From Miscanthus floridulus (taxonomy: Eukaryota; Streptophyta; Magnoliopsida; Poales; Poaceae), in contig NC_089589.1 of NCBI RefSeq assembly GCF_019320115.1, forward strand, positions 23,193,273-23,257,272: 64,000 nucleotides of DNA. The letters run 5' to 3'. The notes beneath the pieces were generated by a model. It worked only from the letters and a program-made list of their open reading frames with translations. It was not told the origin of the DNA and searched no databases. Of the stretch, positions 10,415-24,879 are shown in pieces. The position numbers were made by a program, and so were the translations under genes. Position 1 is the first letter of the stretch. Each line of letters begins with the position of its first letter.

Positions 10415-12989
10415 ACCAAGGAAGTCAAACCAAAAGAGACATTATGCTACTTTGCTACTTCATCTCTAATAATGTACTCCCAACTTTCTTAAAGAGCCCA
10501 AGCATGTCAAGTTTGATTTAAATTATAAAGAGGATTATAAAGATTTATGACACTAAATAGGTATACTTGATGAAGGATCTAGTGATACTTATTTGGTATC
10601 ATAAATATTATTATTTTATCATATGAATTTAGACAAACTTAAGATACTTTAATTCTACAAGAAAATTAGAATGACATAATTTAAATTTAGAAGGGAGGGG
10701 TATCAACTTGCATGTTTGTATCACCGCGCATGCACGCCCCGAGTGTGACAGTCGAGAACGTCTTTGTAAAGGAAGGTGGAACGTCAAGTCTCCCATGGCT
10801 GCTTAATCTACGGCTTACTCGGGTGGTGGCTGCCAATTAATGGCAGAGGGGACCTAGTGGTGATAGCATAGACACGTGGGCCAAGATGAACAGTACTATA
10901 TCCTTATTTACTCAGTCCAAGGAAATTGACTTTGGATGGTAGCAGCGATGTGTGGCTGGGTGCATGCCAAAGTTGATGTGTTACTGTTGCAAGATGGAAC
11001 GAAATTAACAATTTGATCGCCCATCCCTAGACGCACCGTGTAGATGCCATGCATGGTGCTCAACGCTCTAAACCTCGGTCCACGGGTGCCTGCCTCGAGT
11101 GGCTTGGAAGCTTCACGTGTGACTGCATCGGGTGCAGGTACCATGCCAGTGAACTAATTGAGGACATCGGGTTGCTTTAACAAATGAACATTAGGTGCCA
11201 AGTGTATTAGAGCGACTCCAGCATGGCCATCCAAATCAGGGCCTCTCACTACTACAGAATCGATTTTTAGGGGTGATTCATAAAAATGCAAGGAAATGCA
11301 AGGTAACGGCTGATACTTGGAAAACGGGAGCTTGAAATCATACCTCAGGGACGTGGTCACTAGTCGCCATTGTAGCCAAATAGGTCCGAATCTAAAGAAG
11401 GTTGCTTGAATAACAACTTGATAGAACAAATGATTTGATAGGGTTGAGGCCTTGGTGATGGCAGCGTCGGCTGTTACGATTTGCTCGAAGAAGATGGGCC
11501 GAATGAATCAGAGATGATACTGTTGGGGTACTATATAAAATTTCGGACCGAGAATATCAAGAGTCACGCATTTATCTCGGAATGAACAGTTGCGACATGG
11601 TGAACAGGTAAAAAGGAATTTTGGAATAAAACCATTTTTATCCCAAAATTAGGGGGCATGTGTTTACACTAAAATTTGGGAAGAAGAACGCAGGACTCGA
11701 AGCTTTCAAGATTGTGTAATCAAGGAATCGATTGCATAAGGATCGATATCAGCTGATTCAGATGCGGCACTAGAATCGGCTCTCTTTAGATGACGTCAGC
11801 AGATAACAACAATGAGCTATGGTTGGCGTCGGGAAAGACATGTCGGACTCTACAAAAAGGGAAAGATTAGGGTCAAAGTTATCTTAAATTAGGAATGCTT
11901 TTCTCTTATGCCAAAGATTGTAATGGGTCGTGCTTGAGTAGGATTCATGCTTAGGTTTCGGGTATAAATTTTGAACCTCGCTATTGTAAAGGACATCCAA
12001 TCAATCAATACAAATTACTTTTTCGGTTTTATGCCAACCCTTAGGAGTAGGAGTAGTGTAGATCTCGGCGAGTTCTCCAACAAGCAGGGCTGCATCGGTG
12101 CGGCCGACGTCCGGCTTGTCTGTGAGTAACGTCATGGCTTATGCTTTGGTTTGTAAGGCTACATCGGTTAAGTTCGACCTCCACTGCGAGCTCTAGCATA
12201 AGCTAGTTATCGATCTTTATCTAGTTCAAGTACGGCTGCAATCGGTTAAGTTTGAACTCCACTGCTCGAATTAGATTAAGGTCAAGTTATCGGCTCTACC
12301 TAAGGGTGGCATCATTCGGGTAGATTCATTAAGTTACTGATTTTGCTGATGTTCTTATTGTCATTAGTTTCAGCAACATCAACCTGCCCGATCAAGATCG
12401 AACTAGATCGGCCTCACAATCCTTTTAGCCCATCGTTTATTTTGCCACTTGCGATGATTCTTCCTTAAAACGACAGGATTTATGTTTCATCGGCTGTCCC
12501 TACTTCGATCTTGATCGTGCATAGTACGCACTTAAGGTATGTCTGATCTTGAGGAGGGTTTACTGGCTAGTTTAAATCTGGCCTATAGATCGCTATTATG
12601 GCTGTAGCGATCCGATCGATCCCCACTGATAGCACTCTAGATCGGAGGATGCTAGTTGGTAGACTTGCTTTCGACCAAGCGTGACCTTGGCTGTTGGCTA
12701 TGCCTGCATCGGCTAAATAGCCGATCGCTTGCACTTTAACGCTCATAGTATGTTTTCATGATCCTGTTAAGTATGAATAGATCTGTTTTCTTTAAAGGTT
12801 TAATGCTGTTATCTTTATTATGGCTGCTATTGATCCGATCGAACCCCACTGTTAAAGATAATAGGTTAGATTTGAGGAGTTTATATGTCTGCTCATATTG
12901 AATAGTCGATTGTTCACATGCTATGATCCTTTTTCTATTTGAATCAGCTCTTTTGGCCGATTCATTTGTGCTTTCACACATATAAAGAG
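10415..12989. repeat. Array unit 3 (2575 bp) with scattered single-base indels
   Basis: This is an inner-class unit. From about 10735 onward it shows many isolated one-base insertions or deletions relative to all other units. Examples are GCCCCGAG at 10736, ACTTTGG at 10930, AAATTTCGG near 11540, CTGCAATCGG at 12237, CACAATCC at 12416 and TAATGCTG at 12803. The pattern looks more like uncorrected sequence than biological divergence. Confidence 0.9.
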
Positions 12990-14584
12990 ACCAAGGAAGT
13001 CAAACCAAAGAGACATTATGCTACTTTGCTACTTCCTCTCTAATAATGTTACTCCCAACTTTCTTAAGAGCCCAAGCATGTCAAGTTTGATTTAAATTAT
13101 AAAGAGGATTATAAAGATTTATGACACTAAATAGGTATACTGATGAAGGATCTAGTGATACTTATTTGGTATCATAAATATTATTATGTTATCATATGAA
13201 TTTAGACAAACTTAAGATACTTTAATTCTACAAGAAATTAGAATGACATAATTTAAATTTAGAAGGGAGGGGTATCAACTTGCATGTTTGTATCACCGCG
13301 CATGCACGCCCGAGTGTGACAGTCGAGAACGTCTTTGTAAAGGAAGGTGGAACGTCAAGTCTCCCATGGCTGCTTAATCTACGGCTTACTCGGGTGGTGG
13401 CTGCCAATTAATGGGCAGAGGGGACCTAGTGGTGATAGCATAGACACGTGGGCCAAGATGAACAGTACTATATCCTTATTTACTCAGTCCAAGGAAATTG
13501 ACTTTTGGATGGTAGCAGCGATGTGTGGCTGGGTGCATGCCAAAGTTGATGTGTTACTGTTGCAAGATGGAACGAAATTAACAATTTGATCGCCCATCCC
13601 TAGACGCACCGTGTAGATGCCATGCATGGTGCTCAACGCTCTAAACCTCGGTCCACGGGTGCCTGCCTCGAGTGGCTTGGAAGCTTCACGTGTGACTGCA
13701 TCGGGTGCAGGTACCATGCCACTGTGAGTAACGTCATGGCTTATGCTTTGGTTTGTAAGGCTACATCGGTTAAGTTCGACCTCCACTGCGAGCTCTAGCA
13801 TAAGCTAGTTATTGATCTTTATCTAGTTCAAGTACGGCTGCATCGGTTAAGTTTGAACTCCACTGCTCGAATTAGATTAAGGTCAAGTTATCGGCTCTAC
13901 CTAAGGGTGGCATCATTCGGGTAGATTCATTAAGTTACTGATTTTGCTGATGTTCTTATTGTCATTAGTTTCAGCAACATCAACCTGCCCGATCAAGATC
14001 GAACTAGATCGGCCTCACATCCTTTTAGCCCATCGTTTATTTTGCCACATTGCGATGATTCTTCCTTAAAACGACGGATTATGTTTCATCGGCTGTCCTA
14101 CTTCGATCTTGATCGTGCATAGTACGCACTTAAGGTATGTCTGATCTTGAGGAGGTTTACTGGCTAGTTAAATCTGGCCTATAGATCGCTATTATGGCTG
14201 TAGCGATCCGATCGATCCCCACTGATAGCACTCTAGATCGGAGGATGCTAGTTGGTAGACTTGCTTTCGACCAAGCGTGACCTTGGCTGTTGGCTATGCC
14301 TGCATCGGCTAAATAGCCGATCGCTTGCACTTTAACGCTCATAGTATGTTTTCATGATCCTGTTAAGTATGAATAGATCTGTTTTCTTTAAAGGTTTAAT
14401 CTGTTATCTTTATTATGGCTGCTATTGATCCGATCGAACCCCACTGTTAAAGATAATAGGTTAGATTTGAGGAGTTTATATGTCTGCTCATATTGAATAG
14501 TCGATTGTTCACATGCTATGATCCTTTTTCTATTTGAATCAGCTCTTTTGGCCGATTCATTTGTGCTTTCACACATATAAAGAG
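12990..14584. repeat. Array unit 4, internally deleted (1595 bp)
   Basis: Module A is followed until the junction at 13721/13722, where about 980 bp are missing. These are the end of A, the CACTA-like start and the first part of the LTR-like region. The rest of B then follows (CTGTGAGTAACG). The A part carries the same one-base indel pattern as unit 3 up to about 13420, whereas the part after the junction is clean. The deletion may be real or an assembly join. Confidence 0.9.
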
Positions 14585-17152
14585 ACCAAGGAAGTCAAAC
14601 CAAAAGAGACATTATGCTACTTTGCTACTTCATCTCTAATAATGTACTCCCAACTTTCTTAAAGAGCCCAAGCATGTCAAGTTTGATTTAAATTATAAAG
14701 AGGATTATAAAGATTTATGACACTAAATAGGTATACTTGATGAAGGATCTAGTGATACTTATTTGGTATCATAAATATTATTATTTTATCATATGAATTT
14801 AGACAAACTTAAGATACTTTAATTCTACAAGAAAATTAGAATGACATAATTTAAATTTAGAAGGGAGGGGTATCAACTTGCATGTTTGTATCACCGCGCA
14901 TGCACGCCCGAGTGTGACAGTCGAGAACGTCTTTGTAAAGGAAGGTGGAACGTCAAGTCTCCCATGGCTGCTTAATCTACGGCTTACTCGGGTGGTGGCT
15001 GCCAATTAATGGCAGAGGGGACCTAGTGGTGATAGCATAGACACGTGGGCCAAGATGAACAGTACTATATCCTTATTTACTCAGTCCAAGGAAATTGACT
15101 TTTGGATGGTAGCAGCGATGTGTGGCTGGGTGCATGCCAAAGTTGATGTGTTACTGTTGCAAGATGGAACGAAATTAACAATTTGATCGCCCATCCCTAG
15201 ACGCACCGTGTAGATGCCATGCATGGTGCTCAACGCTCTAAACCTCGGTCCACGGGTGCCTGCCTCGAGTGGCTTGGAAGCTTCACGTGTGACTGCATCG
15301 GGTGCAGGTACCATGCCAGTGAACTAATTGAGGACATCGGGTTGCTTTAACAAATGAACATTAGGTGCCAAGTGTATTAGAGCGACTCCAGCATGGCCAT
15401 CCAAATCAGGGCCTCTCACTACTACAGAATCGATTTTTAGGGGTGATTCATAAAAATGCAAGGAAATGCAAGGTAACGGCTGATACTTGGAAAACGGGAG
15501 CTTGAAATCATACCTCAGGGACGTGGTCACTAGTCGCCATTGTAGCCAAAATAGGTCCGAATCTAAAGAAGGTTGCTTGAATAACAACTTGATAGAACAA
15601 ATGATTTGATAGGGTTGAGGCCTTGGTGATGGCAGCGTCGGCTGTTACGATTTGCTCGAAGAAGATGGGCCGAATGAATCAGAGATGATACTGTTGGGGT
15701 ACTATATAAAATTCGGACCGAGAATATCAAGAGTCACGCATTTATCTCGGAATGAACAGTTGCGACATGGTGAACAGGTAAAAAGGAATTTTGGAATAAA
15801 ACCATTTTTATCCCAAAATTAGGGGGCATGTGTTTACACTAAAATTTGGGAAGAAGAACGCAGGACTCGAAGCTTTCAAGATTGTGTAATCAAGGAATCG
15901 ATTGCATAAGGATCGATATCAGCTGATTCAGATGCGGCACTAGAATCGGCTCTCTTTAGATGACGTCAGCAGATAACAACAATGAGCTATGGTTGGCGTC
16001 GGGAAAGACATGTCGGACTCTACAAAAAGGGAAAGATTAGGGTCAAAGTTATCTTAAATTAGGAATGCTTTTCTCTTATGCCAAAGATTGTAATGGGTCG
16101 TGCTTGAGTAGGATTCATGCTTAGGTTTCGGGTATAAATTTTGAACCTCGCTATTGTAAAGGACATCCAATCAATCAATACAAATTACTTTTTCGGTTTT
16201 ATGCCAACCCTTAGGAGTAGGAGTAGTGTAGATCTCGGCGAGTTCTCCAACAAGCAGGGCTGCATCGGTGCGGCCGACGTCCGGCTTGTCTGTGAGTAAC
16301 GTCATGGCTTATGCTTTGGTTTGTAAGGCTACATCGGTTAAGTTCGACCTCCACTGCGAGCTCTAGCATAAGCTAGTTATCGATCTTTATCTAGTTCAAG
16401 TACGGCTGCATCGGTTAAGTTTGAACTCCACTGCTCGAATTAGATTAAGGTCAAGTTATCGGCTCTACCTAAGGGTGGCATCATTCGGGTAGATTCATTA
16501 AGTTACTGATTTTGCTGATGTTCTTATTGTCATTAGTTTCAGCAACATCAACCTGCCCGATCAAGATCGAACTAGATCGGCCTCACATCCTTTTAGCCCA
16601 TCGTTTATTTTGCCACATTGCGATGATTCTTCCTTAAAACGACGGATTATGTTTCATCGGCTGTCCTACTTCGATCTTGATCGTGCATAGTACGCACTTA
16701 AGGTATGTCTGATCTTGAGGAGGTTTACTGGCTAGTTAAATCTGGCCTATAGATCGCTATTATGGCTGTAGCGATCCGATCGATCCCCACTGATAGCACT
16801 CTAGATCGGAGGATGCTAGTTGGTAGACTTGCTTTCGACCAAGCGTGACCTTGGCTGTTGGCTATGCCTGCATCGGCTAAATAGCCGATCGCTTGCACTT
16901 TAACGCTCATAGTATGTTTTCATGATCCTGTTAAGTATGAATAGATCTGTTTTCTTTAAAGGTTTAATCTGTTATCTTTATTATGGCTGCTATTGATCCG
17001 ATCGAACCCCACTGTTAAAGATAATAGGTTAGATTTGAGGAGTTTATATGTCTGCTCATATTGAATAGTCGATTGTTCACATGCTATGATCCTTTTTCTA
17101 TTTGAATCAGCTCTTTTGGCCGATTCATTTGTGCTTTCACACATATAAAGAG
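14585..17152. repeat. Array unit 5 (2568 bp)
   Basis: This is a full inner-class unit with the same length and diagnostic variants as units 2 and 7. Confidence 0.95.
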
Positions 17153-19730
17153 ACCAAGGAAGTCAAACCAAAAGAGACATTATGCTACTTTGCTACTTCA
17201 TCTCTAATAATGTACTCCCAACTTTCTTAAAGAGCCCAAGCATGTCAAGTTTGATTTAAATTATAAAGAGGATTATAAAGATTTATGACACTAAATAGGT
17301 ATACTTGATGAAGGATCTAGTGATACTTATTTGGTATCATAAATATTATTATTTTATCATATGAATTTAGACAAACTTAAGATACTTTAATTCTACAAGA
17401 AAATTAGAATGACATAATTTAAATTTAGAAGGGAGGGGTATCAACTTGCATGTTTGTATCACCGCGCATGCACGCCCGAGTGTGACAGTCGAGAACGTCT
17501 TTGTAAAGGAAGGTGGAACGTCAAGTCTCCCATGGCTGCTTAATCTACGGCTTACTCGGGTGGTGGCTGCCAATTAATGGCAGAGGGGACCTAGTGGTGA
17601 TAGCATAGACACGTGGGCCAAGATGAACAGTACTATATCCTTATTTACTCAGTCCAAGGAAATTGACTTTTGGATGGTAGCAGCGATGTGTGGCTGGGTG
17701 CATGCCAAAGTTGATGTGTTACTGTTGCAAGATGGAACGAAATTAACAATTTGATCGCCCATCCCTAGACGCACCGTGTAGATGCCATGCATGGTGCTCA
17801 ACGCTCTAAACCTCGGTCCACGGGTGCCTGCCTCGAGTGGCTTGGAAGCTTCACGTGTGACTGCATCGGGTGCAGGTACCATGCCAGTGAACTAATTGAG
17901 GACATCGGGTTGCTTTAACAAATGAACATTAGGTGCCAAGTGTATTAGAGCGACTCCAGCATGGCCATCCAAATCAGGGCCTCTCACTACTACAGAATCG
18001 ATTTTTAGGGGTGATTCAGTAAAAATGCAAGGAAATGCAAGGTAACGGCTGATACTTGGAAAACGGGAGCTTGAAATCATACCTCAGGGACGTGGTCACT
18101 AGTCGCCATTGTAGCCAAAATAGGTCCGAATCTAAAGAAGGTTGCTTGAATAACAACTTGATAGAACAAATGATTTGATAGGGTTGAGGCCTTGGTGATG
18201 GCAGCGTCGGCTGTTACGATTTGCTCGAGAAGAAGGGAAGAGATGGGCCGAATGAATCAGAGATGATACTGTTGGGGTACTATATAAAATTCGGACCGAG
18301 AATATCAAGAGTCACGCATTTATCTCGGAATGAACAGTTGCGACATGGTGAACAGGTAAAAAGGAATTTTGGAATAAAACCATTTTTATCCCAAAATTAG
18401 GGGGCATGTGTTTACACTAAAATTTGGGAAGAAGAACGCAGGACTCGAAGCTTTCAAGATTGTGTAATCAAGGAATCGATTGCATAAGGATCGATATCAG
18501 CTGATTCAGATGCGGCACTAGAATCGGCTCTCTTTAGATGACGTCAGCAGATAACAACAATGAGCTATGGTTGGCGTCGGGAAAGACATGTCGGACTCTA
18601 CAAAAAGGGAAAGATTAGGGTCAAAGTTATCTTAAATTAGGAATGCTTTTCTCTTATGCCAAAGATTGTAATGGGTCGTGCTTGAGTAGGATTCATGCTT
18701 AGGTTTCGGGTATAAATTTTGAACCTCGCTATTGTAAAGGACATCCAATCAATCAATACAAATTACTTTTTCGGTTTTATGCCAACCCTTAGGAGTAGGA
18801 GTAGTGTAGATCTCGGCGAGTTCTCCAACAAGCAGGGCTGCATCGGTGCGGCCGACGTCCGGCTTGTCTGTGAGTAACGTCATGGCTTATGCTTTGGTTT
18901 GTAAGGCTACATCGGTTAAGTTCGACCTCCACTGCGAGCTCTAGCATAAGCTAGTTATCGATCTTTATCTAGTTCAAGTACGGCTGCATCGGTTAAGTTT
19001 GAACTCCACTGCTCGAATTAGATTAAGGTCAAGTTATCGGCTCTACCTAAGGGTGGCATCATTCGGGTAGATTCATTAAGTTACTGATTTTGCTGATGTT
19101 CTTATTGTCATTAGTTTCAGCAACATCAACCTGCCCGATCAAGATCGAACTAGATCGGCCTCACATCCTTTTAGCCCATCGTTTATTTTGCCACATTGCG
19201 ATGATTCTTCCTTAAAACGACGGATTATGTTTCATCGGCTGTCCTACTTCGATCTTGATCGTGCATAGTACGCACTTAAGGTATGTCTGATCTTGAGGAG
19301 GTTTACTGGCTAGTTAAATCTGGCCTATAGATCGCTATTATGGCTGTAGCGATCCGATCGATCCCCACTGATAGCACTCTAGATCGGAGGATGCTAGTTG
19401 GTAGACTTGCTTTCGACCAAGCGTGACCTTGGCTGTTGGCTATGCCTGCATCGGCTAAATAGCCGATCGCTTGCACTTTAACGCTCATAGTATGTTTTCA
19501 TGATCCTGTTAAGTATGAATAGATCTGTTTTCTTTAAAGGTTTAATCTGTTATCTTTATTATGGCTGCTATTGATCCGATCGAACCCCACTGTTAAAGAT
19601 AATAGGTTAGATTTGAGGAGTTTATATGTCTGCTCATATTGAATAGTCGATTGTTCACATGCTATGATCCTTTTTCTATTTGAATCAGCTCTTTTGGCCG
19701 ATTCATTTGTGCTTTCACACATATAAAGAG
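17153..19730. repeat. Array unit 6 (2578 bp) with mixed variants
   Basis: The unit is full length. Where other units read TTCATAAAA or TTCGTAAAA, this one reads TTCAGTAAAA near 18018. Its purine-rich site near 18228 (GAGAAGAAGGGAAGAG) is intermediate between the long and short forms. Both sites look like a merge of the two variant classes. Confidence 0.92.
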
Positions 19731-22298
19731 ACCAAGGAAGTCAAACCAAAAGAGACATTATGCTACTTTGCTACTTCATCTCTAATAATGTACTCCCAAC
19801 TTTCTTAAAGAGCCCAAGCATGTCAAGTTTGATTTAAATTATAAAGAGGATTATAAAGATTTATGACACTAAATAGGTATACTTGATGAAGGATCTAGTG
19901 ATACTTATTTGGTATCATAAATATTATTATTTTATCATATGAATTTAGACAAACTTAAGATACTTTAATTCTACAAGAAAATTAGAATGACATAATTTAA
20001 ATTTAGAAGGGAGGGGTATCAACTTGCATGTTTGTATCACCGCGCATGCACGCCCGAGTGTGACAGTCGAGAACGTCTTTGTAAAGGAAGGTGGAACGTC
20101 AAGTCTCCCATGGCTGCTTAATCTACGGCTTACTCGGGTGGTGGCTGCCAATTAATGGCAGAGGGGACCTAGTGGTGATAGCATAGACACGTGGGCCAAG
20201 ATGAACAGTACTATATCCTTATTTACTCAGTCCAAGGAAATTGACTTTTGGATGGTAGCAGCGATGTGTGGCTGGGTGCATGCCAAAGTTGATGTGTTAC
20301 TGTTGCAAGATGGAACGAAATTAACAATTTGATCGCCCATCCCTAGACGCACCGTGTAGATGCCATGCATGGTGCTCAACGCTCTAAACCTCGGTCCACG
20401 GGTGCCTGCCTCGAGTGGCTTGGAAGCTTCACGTGTGACTGCATCGGGTGCAGGTACCATGCCAGTGAACTAATTGAGGACATCGGGTTGCTTTAACAAA
20501 TGAACATTAGGTGCCAAGTGTATTAGAGCGACTCCAGCATGGCCATCCAAATCAGGGCCTCTCACTACTACAGAATCGATTTTTAGGGGTGATTCATAAA
20601 AATGCAAGGAAATGCAAGGTAACGGCTGATACTTGGAAAACGGGAGCTTGAAATCATACCTCAGGGACGTGGTCACTAGTCGCCATTGTAGCCAAAATAG
20701 GTCCGAATCTAAAGAAGGTTGCTTGAATAACAACTTGATAGAACAAATGATTTGATAGGGTTGAGGCCTTGGTGATGGCAGCGTCGGCTGTTACGATTTG
20801 CTCGAAGAAGATGGGCCGAATGAATCAGAGATGATACTGTTGGGGTACTATATAAAATTCGGACCGAGAATATCAAGAGTCACGCATTTATCTCGGAATG
20901 AACAGTTGCGACATGGTGAACAGGTAAAAAGGAATTTTGGAATAAAACCATTTTTATCCCAAAATTAGGGGGCATGTGTTTACACTAAAATTTGGGAAGA
21001 AGAACGCAGGACTCGAAGCTTTCAAGATTGTGTAATCAAGGAATCGATTGCATAAGGATCGATATCAGCTGATTCAGATGCGGCACTAGAATCGGCTCTC
21101 TTTAGATGACGTCAGCAGATAACAACAATGAGCTATGGTTGGCGTCGGGAAAGACATGTCGGACTCTACAAAAAGGGAAAGATTAGGGTCAAAGTTATCT
21201 TAAATTAGGAATGCTTTTCTCTTATGCCAAAGATTGTAATGGGTCGTGCTTGAGTAGGATTCATGCTTAGGTTTCGGGTATAAATTTTGAACCTCGCTAT
21301 TGTAAAGGACATCCAATCAATCAATACAAATTACTTTTTCGGTTTTATGCCAACCCTTAGGAGTAGGAGTAGTGTAGATCTCGGCGAGTTCTCCAACAAG
21401 CAGGGCTGCATCGGTGCGGCCGACGTCCGGCTTGTCTGTGAGTAACGTCATGGCTTATGCTTTGGTTTGTAAGGCTACATCGGTTAAGTTCGACCTCCAC
21501 TGCGAGCTCTAGCATAAGCTAGTTATCGATCTTTATCTAGTTCAAGTACGGCTGCATCGGTTAAGTTTGAACTCCACTGCTCGAATTAGATTAAGGTCAA
21601 GTTATCGGCTCTACCTAAGGGTGGCATCATTCGGGTAGATTCATTAAGTTACTGATTTTGCTGATGTTCTTATTGTCATTAGTTTCAGCAACATCAACCT
21701 GCCCGATCAAGATCGAACTAGATCGGCCTCACATCCTTTTAGCCCATCGTTTATTTTGCCACATTGCGATGATTCTTCCTTAAAACGACGGATTATGTTT
21801 CATCGGCTGTCCTACTTCGATCTTGATCGTGCATAGTACGCACTTAAGGTATGTCTGATCTTGAGGAGGTTTACTGGCTAGTTAAATCTGGCCTATAGAT
21901 CGCTATTATGGCTGTAGCGATCCGATCGATCCCCACTGATAGCACTCTAGATCGGAGGATGCTAGTTGGTAGACTTGCTTTCGACCAAGCGTGACCTTGG
22001 CTGTTGGCTATGCCTGCATCGGCTAAATAGCCGATCGCTTGCACTTTAACGCTCATAGTATGTTTTCATGATCCTGTTAAGTATGAATAGATCTGTTTTC
22101 TTTAAAGGTTTAATCTGTTATCTTTATTATGGCTGCTATTGATCCGATCGAACCCCACTGTTAAAGATAATAGGTTAGATTTGAGGAGTTTATATGTCTG
22201 CTCATATTGAATAGTCGATTGTTCACATGCTATGATCCTTTTTCTATTTGAATCAGCTCTTTTGGCCGATTCATTTGTGCTTTCACACATATAAAGAG
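19731..22298. repeat. Array unit 7 (2568 bp)
   Basis: This is a full inner-class unit (short purine variant, TTCATAAAA, AAAACCATTTTT). Confidence 0.95.
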
Positions 22299-24879
22299 AC
22301 CAAGGAAGTCAAACCAAAAGAGACATTATGCTACTTTGCTACTTCATCTCTAATAATGTACTCCCAACTTTCTTAAAGAGCCCAAGCATGTCAAGTTTGA
22401 TTTAAATTATAAAGAGGATTATAAAGATTTATGACACTAAATAGGTATACTTGATGAAGGATCTAGTGATACTTATTTGGTATCATAAATATTATTATTT
22501 TATCATATGAATTTAGACAAACTTAAGATACTTTAATTCTACAAGAAAATTAGAATGACATAATTTAAATTTAGAAGGGAGGGGTATCAACTTGCATGTT
22601 TGTATCACCGCGCATGCACGCCCGAGTGTGACAGTCGAGAACGTCTTTGTAAAGGAAGGTGGAACGTCAAGTCTCCCATGGCTGCTTAATCTACGGCTTA
22701 CTCGGGTGGTGGCTGCCAATTAATGGCAGAGGGGACCTAGTGGTGATAGCATAGACACGTGGGCCAAGATGAACAGTACTATATCCTTATTTACTCAGTC
22801 CAAGGAAATTGACTTTTGGATGGTAGCAGCGATGTGTGGCTGGGTGCATGCCAAAGTTGATGTGTTACTGTTGCAAGATGGAACGAAATTAACAATTTGA
22901 TCGCCCATCCCTAGACGCACCGTGTAGATGCCATGCATGGTGCTCAACGCTCTAAACCTCGGTCCACGGGTGCCTGCCTCGAGTGGCTTGGAAGCTTCAC
23001 GTGTGACTGCATCGGGTGCAGGTACCATGCCAGTGAACTAATTGAGGACATCGGGTTGCTTTAACAAATGAACATTAGGTGCCAAGTGTATTAGAGCGAC
23101 TCCAGCATGGCCATCCAAATCAGGGCCTCTCACTACTACAGAATCGATTTTTAGGGGTGATTCGTAAAAATGCAAGGAAATGCAAGGTAACGGCTGATAC
23201 TTGGAAAACGGGAGCTTGAAATCATACCTCAGGGACGTGGTCACTAGTCGCCATTGTAGCCAAAATAGGTCCGAATCTAAAGAAGGTTGCTTGAATAACA
23301 ACTTGATAGAACAAATGATTTGATAGGGTTGAGGCCTTGGTGATGGCAGCGTCGGCTGTTACGATTTGCTCGAAGAAGAAGGGGAAAGAAGATGGGCCGA
23401 ATGAATCAGAGATGATACTGTTGGGGTACTATATAAAATTCGGACCGAGAATATCAAGAGTCACGCATTTATCTCGGAATGAACAGTTGCGACATGGTGA
23501 ACAGGTAAAAAGGAATTTTGGAATAAAACAATTTTTATCCCAAAATTAGGGGGCATGTGTTTACACTAAAATTTGGGAAGAAGAACGCAGGACTCGAAGC
23601 TTTCAAGATTGTGTAATCAAGGAATCGATTGCATAAGGATCGATATCAGCTGATTCAGATGCGGCACTAGAATCGGCTCTCTTTAGATGACGTCAGCAGA
23701 TAACAACAATGAGCTATGGTTGGCGTCGGGAAAGACATGTCGGACTCTACAAAAAGGGAAAGATTAGGGTCAAAGTTATCTTAAATTAGGAATGCTTTTC
23801 TCTTATGCCAAAGATTGTAATGGGTCGTGCTTGAGTAGGATTCATGCTTAGGTTTCGGGTATAAATTTTGAACCTCGCTATTGTAAAGGACATCCAATCA
23901 ATCAATACAAATTACTTTTTCGGTTTTATGCCAACCCTTAGGAGTAGGAGTAGTGTAGATCTCGGCGAGTTCTCCAACAAGCAGGGCTGCATCGGTGCGG
24001 CCGACGTCCGGCTTGTCTGTGAGTAACGTCATGGCTTATGCTTTGGTTTGTAAGGCTACATCGGTTAAGTTCGACCTCCACTGCGAGCTCTAGCATAAGC
24101 TAGTTATCGATCTTTATCTAGTTCAAGTACGGCTGCATCGGTTAAGTTTGAACTCCACTGCTCGAATTAGATTAAGGTCAAGTTATCGGCTCTACCTAAG
24201 GGTGGCATCATTCGGGTAGATTCATTAAGTTACTGATTTTGCTGATGTTCTTATTGTCATTAGTTTCAGCAACATCAACCTGCCCGATCAAGATCGAACT
24301 AGATCGGCCTCACATCCTTTTAGCCCATCGTTTATTTTGCCACATTGCGATGATTCTTCCTTAAAACGACGGATTATGTTTCATCGGCTGTCCTACTTCG
24401 ATCTTGATCGTGCATAGTACGCACTTAAGGTATGTCTGATCTTGAGGAGGTTTACTGGCTAGTTAAATCTGGCCTATAGATCGCTATTATGGCTGTAGCG
24501 ATCCGATCGATCCCCACTGATAGCACTCTAGATCGGAGGATGCTAGTTGGTAGACTTGCTTTCGACCAAGCGTGACCTTGGCTGTTGGCTATGCCTGCAT
24601 CGGCTAAATAGCCGATCGCTTGCACTTTAACGCTCATAGTATGTTTTCATGATCCTGTTAAGTATGAATAGATCTGTTTTCTTTAAAGGTTTAATCTGTT
24701 ATCTTTATTATGGCTGCTATTGATCCGATCGAACCCCACTGTTAAAGATAATAGGTTAGATTTGAGGAGTTTATATGTCTGCTCATATTGAATAGTCGAT
24801 TGTTCACATGCTATGATCCTTTTTCTATTTGAATCAGCTCTTTTGGCCGATTCATTTGTGCTTTCACACATATAAAGAG
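22299..24879. repeat. Array unit 8 (2581 bp)
   Basis: This is a full unit. In module B it has the same long purine variant, TTCGTAAAA and AAAACAATTTTT as unit 1, although it sits at the opposite end of the array. Confidence 0.95.
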
